Shown: positions 35,395 through 46,101 of the stretch, piece by piece | Position numbering within the stretch: the first letter of the stretch is position 1 | Layout of the letters: each line of letters opens with the position of its first letter | Assembly (NCBI GenBank): GCA_021904315.1 | Contig: CM038926.1 | Span: forward strand, 4,574,390 to 4,638,389 | Length of the DNA stretch: 64,000 nt | Reading direction: 5' to 3' | DNA from: Sphagnum magellanicum | Lineage: Eukaryota > Streptophyta > Sphagnopsida > Sphagnales > Sphagnaceae | Notes under the pieces: model-generated | Told to the model about the DNA's origin: nothing | Database searches by the model: none | What the model saw: only the letters and a program-made list of their open reading frames with translations | Translations under genes and position numbers: made by a program

Positions 35395-37856
35395 TGTGAG
35401 CCATGGATTATAGCTCAACAATTAGTTAAGCCTTAGTTCCGTAATTTTTCTTTAGTACTAATGATTTGAATGCTTATAAGCCTCCAAGTAGTGATTATTA
35501 ATAGTTGAATAAACCTTTGTGATATTTCCAGGCATATAATACTTCTTTATTTCAGTTGATGTAACGCTTAATTAGTTAAGCACCTAGTAAACCTTTTAGA
35601 GTACATTATCCCTTTTATGTTGAAGAGAAGGGAAAGGGAATGTAGAATTAGATGTGATTTATTGATATGTAGGAAATACAAGCCCTTAATTAACAATAAC
35701 ATTTCGCCATGACAAGGTTAAGTTAGTCTGTAGAAGAATCTTCAAGCACTAATGATGTACTTGTAAGATTTTTAGGATGTAGTCCTAGTACATCTTTATT
35801 TAGTTTCACTTCTATCAGACTTCTAAATAGAATCAATTCAAACTTAAGTATTAAACATTTCCGCCTGAGTAGCTTCAGGTGAATTACAACTGAATAACTA
35901 ACTTAAAGGATAGATCATAGTTGTAAAAAATCTAGGATGCGGCGAATGGTGCGAGCAAAGTACTCGGTTCGATGCTCCAGGGGAAGTGGGTTGATCGGGC
36001 CTCGTAGCTAACGATAATGGCCATCATTGGGAACCCATGTTCGACAATGCAGACAAACATCATCATGTTCGCACTAACACTCTTCAAACCTTTCTGGCGC
36101 GGCTCCACGAGCAGGAACAAACTTTAAATAAATTGCTAAAGCACGCGGGTTAGGAGACAATCGACGATCCCATACCGAACGAACGACTCGAGTGCGCACC
36201 ACTCTCCTGGGCGGTTCTTCTCCACGCGGCCATTGAGAAACATTCAAGTCGAGCGGTGCTTCTTCAAGCTCTTCTTGTTGTACGGGTGCGACTGGAGGAT
36301 TTGAAGGCGTAGCGTCATCGTCCGCCATGATTAGTTGCGCCTGCATCAACAAAAAAACCAAGAAGGTAGTAGAACAAGGTGGTACTTGCGGTCAAAAGGG
36401 GTCGAGGCCTTTTTATTTAACAAATTAAGGTAGGCCTAAGGTGTGGGAACGACGGCAGAACCTCATCAAAACTCGAACACCCTAGATCTAAAGGATTCAT
36501 CAAACCCTAAATTCAATAGTGGATCTAGAAGTATGTGAGAGTTTTTTTTGATGATGCAAATTGTAATTCCAATTTACTATGTACTACATAGTTAATTAAT
36601 GCATAGTAAAGTAAATAGGTAGGGAATATGAAGGAGTGAATGTTACACGGAAATGTTACTTCAACCATTGAATTAGTCAAGTAAGAACTCAAAGACTCTT
36701 CCTTGTTACTACCGATAATTTATCCTAGTAGTTAGTTACTTGAAGTAATTAGGATGAAGAAGTAGGATGTGAGGGTCAACGAACAAAAAAGGATCAAGCT
36801 CAAGAGACCTCATCAAGATTTCCAAGATAAGGGGGAGATTGGATCCTCCAATCTCATTAGTCATGAGGATTGTTATCCTCTTTGATTGGAGGATGAAATA
36901 TCTCTTGTGTTCCATTGGGCCCAAGGATTCTCATCCTAATTTCAATTAGATGGCCATTCATTCTCAAATTCTCATTGGCCCTTGAAGGATGAGGAGGCCA
37001 TTGATTGGTGCAAAAGGATTTCAAAACTTTCATTGGACAAGGGGAACAAGCTCAAGGAAGGTCATGGAGGCTTACCAAGCGAAAATGCATTGTGTGTATG
37101 TGAAGAAAGGAGAAGAAAGAGGATAATGAAGTGTGAGAAAGGTTGTTAGTTCTTGTGTGTGGAAGTGTTCATGGAAAGGTTATGAAAAAATGAAGTATGG
37201 AATGGAGTTGTGTGTAGCAAGTAATCTTAGTGAAGCTTCTGGACTTTGGTTTAATTAATTGTTTATCTCAAATCCATCGTTGGATTTGTCTCAAAATTAG
37301 ATCAGTGTTAGTTCAGAAGGTGTAGAAGCTCCTCCCAAAAATTCAACATCATCGGTTTTGCTGTGAGAGAATTACAGTTGTTGAAAGTAGAGGGTGTTGA
37401 AGTGGGTTTCATGGATTGATTTCCATGGGGAAGCCTATGGACTTTTGGTTTAATTAATTTTTTCTCTCAAATCCACCGTTGGATTTGTCTCAAAATTAGA
37501 TCAGTTTTAGATTGAAATGTGTAAAAGCATCTCCCAAAAATTCAACGTCATCGGTTTTGCTGTGAAGGAGTTACATTTGTGAAAGTAGAGGAGGTTGAGT
37601 TGTTGTTTTTTCCCTCAATCTAAACAAATGGTTTTTAGTTTCGGGCTTAACTTTTGGTCAAAGACATAAATAAAATAAAATAAAATAAAAATAAAATCAT
37701 GAGATTTGGACACAACGCATTAGATTTTTAGTAAATTTCATTACTTACCTCGAACCACCTAACTCATTAGACTTCAACTACATAGTAGTTCCACTTCTAA
37801 CCGGGTTTTTTGTGATTGCATATCTTAGTGGTGGAAGTGTGCAAGAAATCCTCACA
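35395..37856. mobile_element. Nested 2.46-kb insertion with TGTGAG...CTCACA ends (solo-LTR-like)
   Basis: Comparison with the 55.9-kb Copia copy shows an uninterrupted sequence there, so the limits are clear. The insert begins TGTGAG and ends CTCACA, a 6-base inverted repeat. It is flanked by GGGTG and TGGTG, a near-perfect 5-base target duplication. These fit a solo LTR or a non-autonomous LTR element. A GC-richer patch at 36074-36361 encodes on - a Pro/Arg/Glu-rich 82-residue string starting MADDDATPSNPP, which I do not recognise. Confidence 0.65.
37232..37600. repeat. Tandem duplication inside the nested insertion, about 198-bp unit
   Basis: The block GGACTTTGGTTTAATTAATT with CTCAAATCCATCGTTGGATT and CATCGGTTTTGCTGTGA at 37232 is repeated at 37430 with moderate divergence. 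Paired units of this kind are common in LTR regulatory regions; function is unknown. Confidence 0.85.
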
Positions 37857-38123
37857 TGGTGTTCATCGGCGATGACACTGTTTTGGAGGCCATTGGTAAG
37901 GGGAACATCAAAGCCACAATGCAAGTGGGAGGCCAATTGACACACACAACCATCACCCAAGTTCTTCATGTTCCAAAAATGAAAAATAATCTCATTTCGA
38001 TGAGTAAACTCATTTCGGAAGGTTTCAAAATGGAGTTTGACAAGGATGGTTATAAGGTCAACGATGTTCGAGGACTTGTTGTGGCACAAGCATGAAGGGG
38101 CAAGAACTTGTACCTTCTTAATG

Positions 38124-39110
38124 GTGATCATATTAACTTAGCATTCATGTTTCATAATTCCAATTTGTTGAATGTGTTGGCCAAAGATTGTCTCCCGGAA
38201 CTTGTCATAAGCTATTGAGGAACTTTGGGTTAAACATATACATCATTGCTGCATAGATTTTGTAGTCTTGTGAGTAATTCCTTGTTGCCCAATATTCGAC
38301 CTTTACTTTTATATTGCATCGATTGTTTTCAACTTTTCCTTTAGGGTATAGGTTTAAATTCCTAAAAGTTTGATGAGACATGTTTGTTTATTTAATACAA
38401 GTCGGAGTAATTATGTTGATAACAAAGAATTCACATTTAAACCTTATAACAAACTAACTAAAATGGTTTGGAACGAGGAAGTATGTTCTAATCCAAATTA
38501 AATACACACTCCTTCATGTCATAGTTGGTTCACAACAAAGTGTGATGTTAAATTAGCTTTAGGATTCATTATAATCCAACATTTGTACCAAAATGTAAAG
38601 TCAACAATGTATTAATATTTCTTACAATGGCCACAAACCCACAATAATTCATGTTGACAACAACAATTAGACTTGATATTGAGAATGACATTGATAAATT
38701 CCAAGAAATCATCCATATAATTGCACTTGTCAATTTTTCGTGTCCTCTTCTTACATCAAAGGCATCCTATTCAATCATTCACTTTGTATTCTTGCATTAG
38801 CCGTTTCACATTGATGTGGTCAAAATTGCTGAAATATATTTTCTCATAATATCTCTAAATTATATAAAACACAATCATATCTTACCATATTTTCAAAACT
38901 TGACATGTTGTGCGAAAATTAATATTTGTGTCATGAATGTTTTGTTGTTTTATTACATACAACTTTATGTTGCTTTCAATCCTAAACCTTTGAAGAACTT
39001 TATTTGACATCAACCACTTGTCAAATTCCAAAACCCTACTTACAAAAAGGTGAAGTTTTTTTTAGAAAAAACCTTAAGTGACAAAATGATGTCCTTTATT
39101 TCACAAGGAA
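38124..39110. other. Intergenic, no supported feature
   Basis: AT-rich sequence immediately after the point where Copia homology ends. I see no LTR, target duplication or gene. Confidence 0.45.
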
Positions 39111-39320
39111 TGTGAACAAGCCACTTGTACTAGATGACATGTACATGGATGATGTGGCAAAATATTTGAATATTATGATGATGTGGTAGAATATGCTATG
39201 TTGTCAAAATATTATGCCACGTGATAATTTTTGTCAAAGAATATTCATGTGACATGGATGGAATATACTTGGGAATACCTTTTTTTGTTCATACTCATAG
39301 GTTCACGATCACACAAAGAG
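39110..39320. repeat. AATATTTTGCCA repeat fragment, copy 3
   Basis: It shares TAGATGACATGTACATGGATGATGTGGCAAAATATT-like words (on the opposite phase), TGGAATATACTTGGGAATACC and TTCACGA words with the copies at 18.3, 22.8 and 40.5 kb. It lies directly before a SWIM-family relic, as copy 2 does at 22.8/23.9 kb. Confidence 0.5.
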
Positions 39321-39339
39321 GTTCATGAAATAACATTCA

Positions 39340-40330
39340 TGTGAATTGACATAACTTCCACCAACATCAACATCAGAGCACATGATGATGATCTTCTACC
39401 CATTATTGCACCCAATTGTGGGATTATTATCATCATGCACAATGTTGGGGAAGTCTGTGAAATTACTACTCGTGATGGTGTGTGGCATATTAAACATTGT
39501 CCCCTTAAATCCAACATGTAATGCAATGTTTTGCAAAAGAACATTGACCATGAGTGCAAGGTGAAAATCTTATCAGTGAAAACAATTATATTGGTGTTCT
39601 TGCTCATGTTATGATGGTTGGTGGAATCATCTCAAAGGTGGTTTTCGAAAGTGACATAGATTTAAATTTGTCATGATGACTTGAACCACTGTGTGAAAGG
39701 TTTGAAAAATATGTATGTAGTTGCTAAGCCCCATGTGCTCATAGTATGCCCTATCCAAGAAGGAACCAATCTTTTCAAGACGAGGAAATATTGTTAGAAG
39801 AAGCTAGTTTTGTTCATTTTGACCTTGTTAGACGTCGTCTTCACAATGTATTTCGTAATGAAAGATTTATCCCTATGCACAAACCCTTGGATCCATAATA
39901 TGCTTGGCCAAAAAATCAGAACAACAAAACTATTCAATACCCTACTGTAAATTCAAGCTTTCCAAGGACCATGAAAACGAATGGGAGGTCGATGTGTTAT
40001 TAACTTTTTTTTCCCACTTGTAAAGGTTCTTCCATTAGGCCATAGACTCATTTATAACATGGTGTAGGTCGAAACAAAAACATATCAAGTTATAATTGGA
40101 GATTACCCAACCTACAATCGCATGGATTTTGCCATAATGATGGCAAGTTTGGTAGGTAGGTAGGGGAAGTGGGTGTAGTGTATATTTACACATTTATTAC
40201 AATTTGCAACATGTAATGTATTGCGAGTAGTTGGAAGAGTTGGTTCATTGTTCAAGTTGGAGTTGGAATGAAGTTCAACACCTAATTAGTTGTGTTAGCT
40301 TAATAATGCCTTGTCCCTTCTAAAATGTGA
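39340..40330 (+). pseudogene. SWIM zinc-finger transposase-like relic, copy 3 of 4 (longest)
   Basis: Successive + strand segments match the other copies: TTRDGVWHIKHCPLKSN near 39465, a region equal to the HGVLAPCYVG part near 39595, VVAKPHVLIVCPIQEGTN near 39720, MHKPLDP near 39880, then VETKTYQVIIGDYPTYNRMDF near 40070-40125, the first half of a SWIM finger with its cysteines replaced. It defines the domain order for the family. Many stops and shifts; not functional. Confidence 0.55.
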
Positions 40331-40439
40331 AGCATTTTTCAAAATTGTAGACTAATTGTAATGGTTTTACATGAAGAATGCACTACCTATAAACAAATTT
40401 GTTTTGCACGTTCATATTTTTGACTTTGTTCATGAATGT

Positions 40440-40610
40440 GGAATGCAATAGAATATGGCAAGTTTCCATGTCAAAGAATATTCCAATGATGTGACAAGGA
40501 ATATCTACATGATAAAAAAAAATCTAAGAATATTCTTCCAACTTCACTTGTTCATGCTCACTTGCTCACCTTCATGTTCACATGTTCACAAGCTAGCCCA
40601 TCTACTTACC
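40440..40610. repeat. AATATTCC/GTTCACATG repeat fragment, copy 4
   Basis: AGAATATTCCAATGATGTGAC, AATATTCTTCCAACTTCACTTG and repeated TTCATGTTCACATGTTCACAAG words occur here. The TTCACA words recur near 40860. This follows the SWIM relic downstream. Confidence 0.45.
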
Positions 40611-42034
40611 TACCTATTACCCTCTACACCTATTAAACTTATTGAACAAAAAGACCAAATGTTGTTACCATATGCGAATATTACAAAAACCTTGGTGCCT
40701 TCCACTTAAGTAGCATTTAACACTTTAATGATAATATAAGGTGGACCTTGAATGCAAGTATTGCACATAATTCTATTGTAATACTTGCATTTGGGTACAT
40801 TATTAAATCATCACTCACCATCCCAGTACATGCTTATTAGGTGAATATTAATGTTCATGTCCACCTGTTCACAAATTAGTCCATCTACTTGCCCTCCTAT
40901 TTGTTGGAAATTTTAATAACAAATTTTTTTTTTGAATGATTATGATACCCTTAAGTAATATTAAGAACTCAAATCAACAACGGGAAAATGCTTAAAACAA
41001 TGCAACACCTTCATTGTTAAATCATTTTCTTGGGATTTCTTATTGTTTTGTAAGACTTCTTTTGTGGGTTATTTTTTTATAAAAATAAATTTCTTTCCAT
41101 TTTTTCCCTTCTTCATTCATTCGATTCAATATATGCCATTTAAATACAAAAATGGAAGTGAATGCAAGTATTGTAAGATTGGCCCAAATAAACAATGCAT
41201 ATTTTGTGACCCACATGTGAATATTATAGGTTTGTCCGTGGAGTTTTGTTGTACACCATGGAACTTTGTTGAGAACTTTGCCACATGCTATAGAGTTTTG
41301 TTGTGGAACTCATCAAATAATATGGCAATAAAAACACACCAAAAAACAACAAAAAAAGCAATGCAACAACAAAAAACCAACAAAAGTAGTAGAGAAAAAA
41401 AGGAAGGAGAGGAGAAAGGGGGGGAAGGAAAAGAAAAAGAGGGAGGAGGGAAGAGGATTTACCTCACTCATTGGAGCTACAAGTCGTTTGTATCCTCTCT
41501 TCCATGTGTCTCAACTAAAATCCTCCTCAAACTTGAAGCTCCATGGTGATGACAACATCAAGAAAAAAAGGGGGGCAAAGGAGAGGTGATCATGATGTCA
41601 CCCAAAAAGAGAGAAATGAAGGGGGAAATAGGAAAGTAGGTATGAAGGGTAGCGTTTAGGCACTAACTAGGTTGGGTGTTGTGGGGTCCTGGTTGTAGTT
41701 GATTGAAGAATTGCCAGAATAACCTCAGCTTCAACTGGCGTGTTAGTGGGCATTGGGACACATGCGTGGGTGTCACTTGAGAAAATATGGATGGGGCAAA
41801 TGGGCAGACTGGAGGAAAAAATCGCAGTAGTACTTTTGTACTGACTGCCTTCATTTCCTTTGGCCTGTTTAATATTTTCCCATGTGCCGACCCACCAAGG
41901 CAGAATCCATTGGAAGCCCCTTATGGCCCAGTTGTCAATTAACTCCAGTGGAGTTGACATCATGTTTGACCCTGGTAACCTATCTTGTTAAAAAAGAAGC
42001 CCTGAGGTAGATAGGTAAAGAGGACAAGAAATGA

Positions 42035-42037
<3 letters not shown>
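40610..42037. other. Intergenic with a 67-base polypurine run (41391-41457)
   Basis: A + strand frame at 41043-41549 owes its Lys/Glu/Gly-rich end to the purine run, so I do not call it a gene. From 41391 to 41457 every base is A or G, which could form triplex DNA. GC content rises after 41650. Confidence 0.6.

Positions 42038-42086
<49 letters not shown>
42038..42086. repeat. (AT)n microsatellite, about 24 units
   Basis: Uninterrupted alternating A and T from 42038 to 42086. Length is likely to vary between individuals and the assembly may misstate it. Confidence 0.97.
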
Positions 42087-42088
<2 letters not shown>

Positions 42089-42089
42089 T

Positions 42090-43788
42090 ATCCCCAATTT
42101 TTGATGTAGCCAAAGTGAGGATATGGCCAAATTTGGCTATAAATAAATATGTAAGTTTTATAAAAAAATCCTTTTATGTTCCTGGCTACATACTTGAACT
42201 TATCATAAAATCTAATGGTCTCTTTTTGAAAATCTGGCAAATTTGGGTCATTCTTTTGGTGAAAAATCCTTTGCATAGATTGAAATCATATTTTTCAGGC
42301 CAAAATTTGGCAAAAAAATCACCTTAAATAGTTATTATGTAGGTAAGTGGGTAGTAAAAATGGAATGATTGGACCACCACAGTTAGCTACTAAGCAAACT
42401 GGAATCAGTAATGTACTAGAATAGGGGGGGTCGTTCAAGGAGTGCTTCTTTAGCACAATCAACCTTCATGAACGCTGAAGGGAGTACTGGCCCATTTAAG
42501 AAAAACTTTAAAGACTAATTCATTGTGCCCAATCTGCCTCAGTGGCCAATTCAGACTCCAACCGATAAATGCATGATTGACTAGGGACTCCTGCCTTTAA
42601 TGTTAAAGAGTGGGCCGGCTTGGGTTGATTCCAGCTCCTAGTGTGACCAGAGGCTCACCCTAATAGACTTGCGCATATGTCCCAAAATTGACCCTAGCTG
42701 GCCCACTCTGATGGTATGTTAGTAGCAGGTGGGTCACCTTTGGAAAAAAAGTAGGTACTGTTATTTAACTAGAAAGTAGGTCAATAAAGAAAAAGCTAAG
42801 TGGCAGAATTGGCTGCATGTGTGGATCCTGGCTCCCAATCTAGAGGCAGTGGGGCTAAATCAGCCACCCCTGCTTTGAATGGCAGATTAGGGGACTACAC
42901 TTGGCTTCAGACTAATTGACAGGCTGAAATTTCTTTGCCTACCAAACCCACTTCCCCAAATTCATTTTGTCTAGTGCATCAACAAAAGTCTTCTAGGTTT
43001 CAGGGTCCAAACTCTATAGAACACATCAACATGTTCATCACCTCCAGAGATCACCATTTTTGTTAAGACTAAACTACCCATGCTTTGAGCAAGTCTATCT
43101 GAGAAAGTTGGAATAAGTCTCAGAAGAGAAAAACCCGCAAATGTCATCCAGGCAGTTTGTGGAGTAAAATTTCCCCTGTAGAGAAGAGGCCAAAGACCTT
43201 GAAAGGCTAAGTGAAACAAAAGTCATGCCAAATCCAAAAACTCTTAACATGGTGAAGACTGATCTGGATTGGCATTTCTGTGGAGCCAAAAGCTTCCTAT
43301 TTCCAGAATCAGCTATTAATATATCTTTCATAAGAATAGAGAAATTTCCATTCTCACGAGGAAGAAGAAAACAGCAAGGTTAACACTTCTTCAGGAAGCC
43401 ACAGAACTTTAAACTTGATCAGCTATTAAACTTGAAAGGGGCTATGGAACACAATTCATGTGCCAAATCCACCATTTTGGCATGGCAGCATATGACTGCA
43501 ATGAAGGCATATTTTGCAATGCTATTAGGTCCTGAAGACAAAGTGAAATAGGTCTGATTGATCCTTTATGTGCAGCAGATTCTTGTATTCTACAATGACT
43601 CTTTTGCCTTTTCTGTGCCTATATAGGGGTCACTAGGAACTGAGTGAGAGGGAGCCAGGCAAGTGGAACAATCCAAACCATGTTTCAGGCTCCACAATCT
43701 TATAAAACACTAGGACCACTTACAGATTGTTATAAGGTGCTTCCTAATTGAAGTTGGATGTGGTACAGGTTTGAATATTACCTATTTG
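42090..43788. other. Downstream flank of the membrane-protein gene; no supported gene
   Basis: Composition becomes more gene-like after about 42400. The part from about 43400 to 43788 probably includes the 3' UTR of the gene on -. Short frames at 42971-43331 have no recognised motif. Confidence 0.45.
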
Positions 43789-46059
43789 TCAATTTAGATT
43801 GCCTACAGCCTGATTTTTGAACAAAGGTTCTCGTCTCCTGGAGAATGAGCTTGACTCCACTGCTGTACTCCTAAAACTTAGGGAAGTGGAACCATAGGAG
43901 GTAGGCTTACCATCATAACCTCCTCTTGATGAGGATGTATACCACCTATCTCCAAGGCTGGGATCCCTAACATCCCTGCCATCTTGCAACTCCCTCAACC
44001 CAGCCCTTTCTGCAAATAACTGATACTCTATCCCCATTGAATTTGGTCCAATTTGCACCACTGGATTCTCCATCACCAATGGCTCCCTCTTTTTGCCAAG
44101 AAACTGCCATGCACCAAATAAAAGGAAAAGACACAAAAACACAGGGCTACTCCAAAGCTTTGCATTGAAATCTGAGAGTTTGTGCACTGGCAGGTTGGAT
44201 CGGTACATGCCCACATAGCCACCTCCAAATGCAAGAACCACTAGCTTGTCACGATTGCAAGCCATTACAGGGCGATGCTGGCTTCTGGGCAAGGGAGTGT
44301 TCACAAAAGCCAGTGCTATGTCACTTGTGGAGGAGGTCAAAAGCAGTCGTGGTCCTCCTACCTTAATATTTGCATAGCTAAAACCCACCTGCATGGTTGT
44401 ACTGTAGACAGAAACATGCTCAGGAGTAGCTACAAGCAAGTAACCTTTGATACCATGTGCAGATATTGGACCCTTCACATCCAGCTTCCGCTTTGTCCTT
44501 GCATGGCACTCAAAGTGAAGTGTATCACCTGACAGTGCAACGTAAACAAGGTCCCTCTCTTCAGTGAAACCATAAGCTCTAGAGCGCCCTGCTGCATCAA
44601 ATGCATAAGAAACAACAGTGGAGCTATTGAGGCCTGCACAGGGGTTACTTCGGACAACCATACTACGCAGATCAAGAGATCCAGCTCCAGATGTTGTCAG
44701 AAACAGCAATCGCTGTGTGTTTGGGCCTTGCAGGAAGGCCAGAGGGCGACTTGGTGAGTATGCAACTCCAAAAAGAGTTCCATTCTCACGAAATACTTGC
44801 ATTTTACCCGCACTATCTGTTACTAGTATGTACCGTAACCTGCCGACTTTGTAAATCTCCAGATTTGTTATAGACTTGTTCGAACTCCCTTCTTGAAAAT
44901 CCGAATTCAATCCAGTTCCAGATGAAGAATCCAGCTCTGACTCATTTTCAGACAATGATGTTACATGGAAATCTTTTTCACCATATGAAGGTGGGACAAG
45001 TGAGTGAACATACTCAATAGCTAGGGAATAATGGTTATCAGCAAATGAAGGGCTGCGGTGAATGGTCTCCCAGATGTGATGCACCAGGACAGATCCATCA
45101 GAGTGACCAGTAATGAAGAGGGTTTCATTTTTTCGCAGCAGTGTGAAGGAGAGCATGGCAGTGACAGGCGTAGTTGACAATGTGGCATAGTCCACAAGAA
45201 GGTCTCCATGTTTTAAAAAGATGTAGATTCGGCCTTTGACATCACCCACTGCCACATACCGGCTCAAGCCTTCCTTCCCATCCTGTGGTAGTACATGAAG
45301 GCATGACACATCTGCATCAACCTTCACTGCTGAAACAAATTGGAAGTTCTCTGACCAGGCTGGCTTATAACGTGCCACTGTCATGCCCCCATACTCAGAC
45401 CCAGAAACCCCAGGATCTTGATTGATATTGTCAACACCTGGAGGAACAGAGGTCAAGGCTTGCACCTCCTGCACAGGAACTGCAGCATCACTTGGTGCCA
45501 AATTATGTGGCAGTAGTGTCAGGTCAACATCTTGATTCTTTGAGATTTTGTCATCAGCATGCAACTCATGAAGATTAGTGGTAGTCTGCAGACTCCCTGT
45601 ACTGCTACTTTCTGCAGAACCAGCGGCAGAGCTCAATTCCTTATGACCATCACTCGGTGGCAAGAGTGTTGTCATGGCAGCTTCATCATGTGGTAATTTG
45701 TGACTCCCTGTGTGATCAACTGTGCTTTCATGATCTGATGCTAATCGACGTTCTGGTACTTCCTCTCTTATAGGAATCTCAAGTGCCTGGGCAGATACTA
45801 GCCTCTCCAAAGGAAGTTTGTCAAGTGTGTGCAGTAATTGTGTGACAAGGTCAGCAAGCTGTTCAAGCTGAGCTGCTTGCTTCTCCACCAATCTATGCAG
45901 CTCTCTCAATCCTTGTTCACTATCAAGGCTGTGCCCTACTTCCAATTTCTCATCAGATTGGGTCAGACAGGCAATTCCCGTGTCATGTGGTATCAAGATT
46001 AGGCATAGGCATGCCATAGCTCTGAGAAGAACCCAAATCTCTAACCTGTTGTTGTCCAT
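43789..46059 (-). CDS. Uncharacterised plant single-pass membrane protein with lumenal beta-propeller-like region
   Basis: An intron-less 756-residue frame. The start is ATG 46059, with an in-frame TAG 24 bases upstream (46081-46083), so the start is firm. A hydrophobic segment at residues 9-24 (WVLLRAMACLCLILIP) suits a signal peptide or anchor. A Leu-heptad coiled coil follows at about 47-85, then a Ser/Thr/His-rich linker to about 225. Residues about 230-630 have repeated beta-strand patterns such as YVAVGDVKGRIYIF and FITGHSDGSVLVHHIW, like WD40/propeller blades. A transmembrane helix lies at about 636-656 (SPVFLCLFLLFGAWQFLG), then KKRE and a 100-residue Ser/Arg-rich tail. At least five N-x-S/T sites lie before the helix and none in the tail. 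That supports a lumenal body and a cytosolic tail. I do not recognise a named orthologue. Its function is unknown. Confidence 0.88.
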   Translation of the reverse strand: MDNNRLEIWVLLRAMACLCLILIPHDTGIACLTQSDEKLEVGHSLDSEQGLRELHRLVEKQAAQLEQLADLVTQLLHTLDKLPLERLVSAQALEIPIREEVPERRLASDHESTVDHTGSHKLPHDEAAMTTLLPPSDGHKELSSAAGSAESSSTGSLQTTTNLHELHADDKISKNQDVDLTLLPHNLAPSDAAVPVQEVQALTSVPPGVDNINQDPGVSGSEYGGMTVARYKPAWSENFQFVSAVKVDADVSCLHVLPQDGKEGLSRYVAVGDVKGRIYIFLKHGDLLVDYATLSTTPVTAMLSFTLLRKNETLFITGHSDGSVLVHHIWETIHRSPSFADNHYSLAIEYVHSLVPPSYGEKDFHVTSLSENESELDSSSGTGLNSDFQEGSSNKSITNLEIYKVGRLRYILVTDSAGKMQVFRENGTLFGVAYSPSRPLAFLQGPNTQRLLFLTTSGAGSLDLRSMVVRSNPCAGLNSSTVVSYAFDAAGRSRAYGFTEERDLVYVALSGDTLHFECHARTKRKLDVKGPISAHGIKGYLLVATPEHVSVYSTTMQVGFSYANIKVGGPRLLLTSSTSDIALAFVNTPLPRSQHRPVMACNRDKLVVLAFGGGYVGMYRSNLPVHKLSDFNAKLWSSPVFLCLFLLFGAWQFLGKKREPLVMENPVVQIGPNSMGIEYQLFAERAGLRELQDGRDVRDPSLGDRWYTSSSRGGYDGKPTSYGSTSLSFRSTAVESSSFSRRREPLFKNQAVGNLN

Positions 46060-46082
46060 CCTTATGATCTGAGTACTGCTCT

Positions 46083-46101
46083 ATGATGATGATGATGATG
46101 A
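46083..46101. repeat. (ATG)6 microsatellite in the 5' leader
   Basis: Six ATG units on +, read as CAT units on the gene strand. It lies 24-42 bases before the start codon of the membrane-protein gene, so length variation could affect its leader. Confidence 0.9.

Larger units (their letters stand above)
33361..38123 (+). mobile_element. Ty1/Copia fossil, 5' part, interrupted by a nested insertion
   Basis: It has the same family features as the 55938-61259 element: a 5' LTR at 33361-33826, a primer site at 33827 and gag from about 34535 with the CCHC knuckle near 35180. The retropepsin start follows. A foreign 2.46-kb block (35395-37856) is then inserted, and pol resumes at 37857 for only 270 bases before homology ends at 38123. 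Integrase, RT, RNase H and the 3' LTR are missing. It is broken and truncated. Confidence 0.88.

Noticed and set aside
36074-36361. Host gene exon on -
   Set aside because: No recognisable domain, and it lies wholly inside the nested insertion; kept only as a note there.
41043-41549. 168-residue + strand frame
   Set aside because: Its second half is a product of A-rich and purine-only sequence; no motif or homologous copy.
42115-42327. 70-residue + strand frame after the (AT)n tract
   Set aside because: Short and overlapping - strand frames; no motif.
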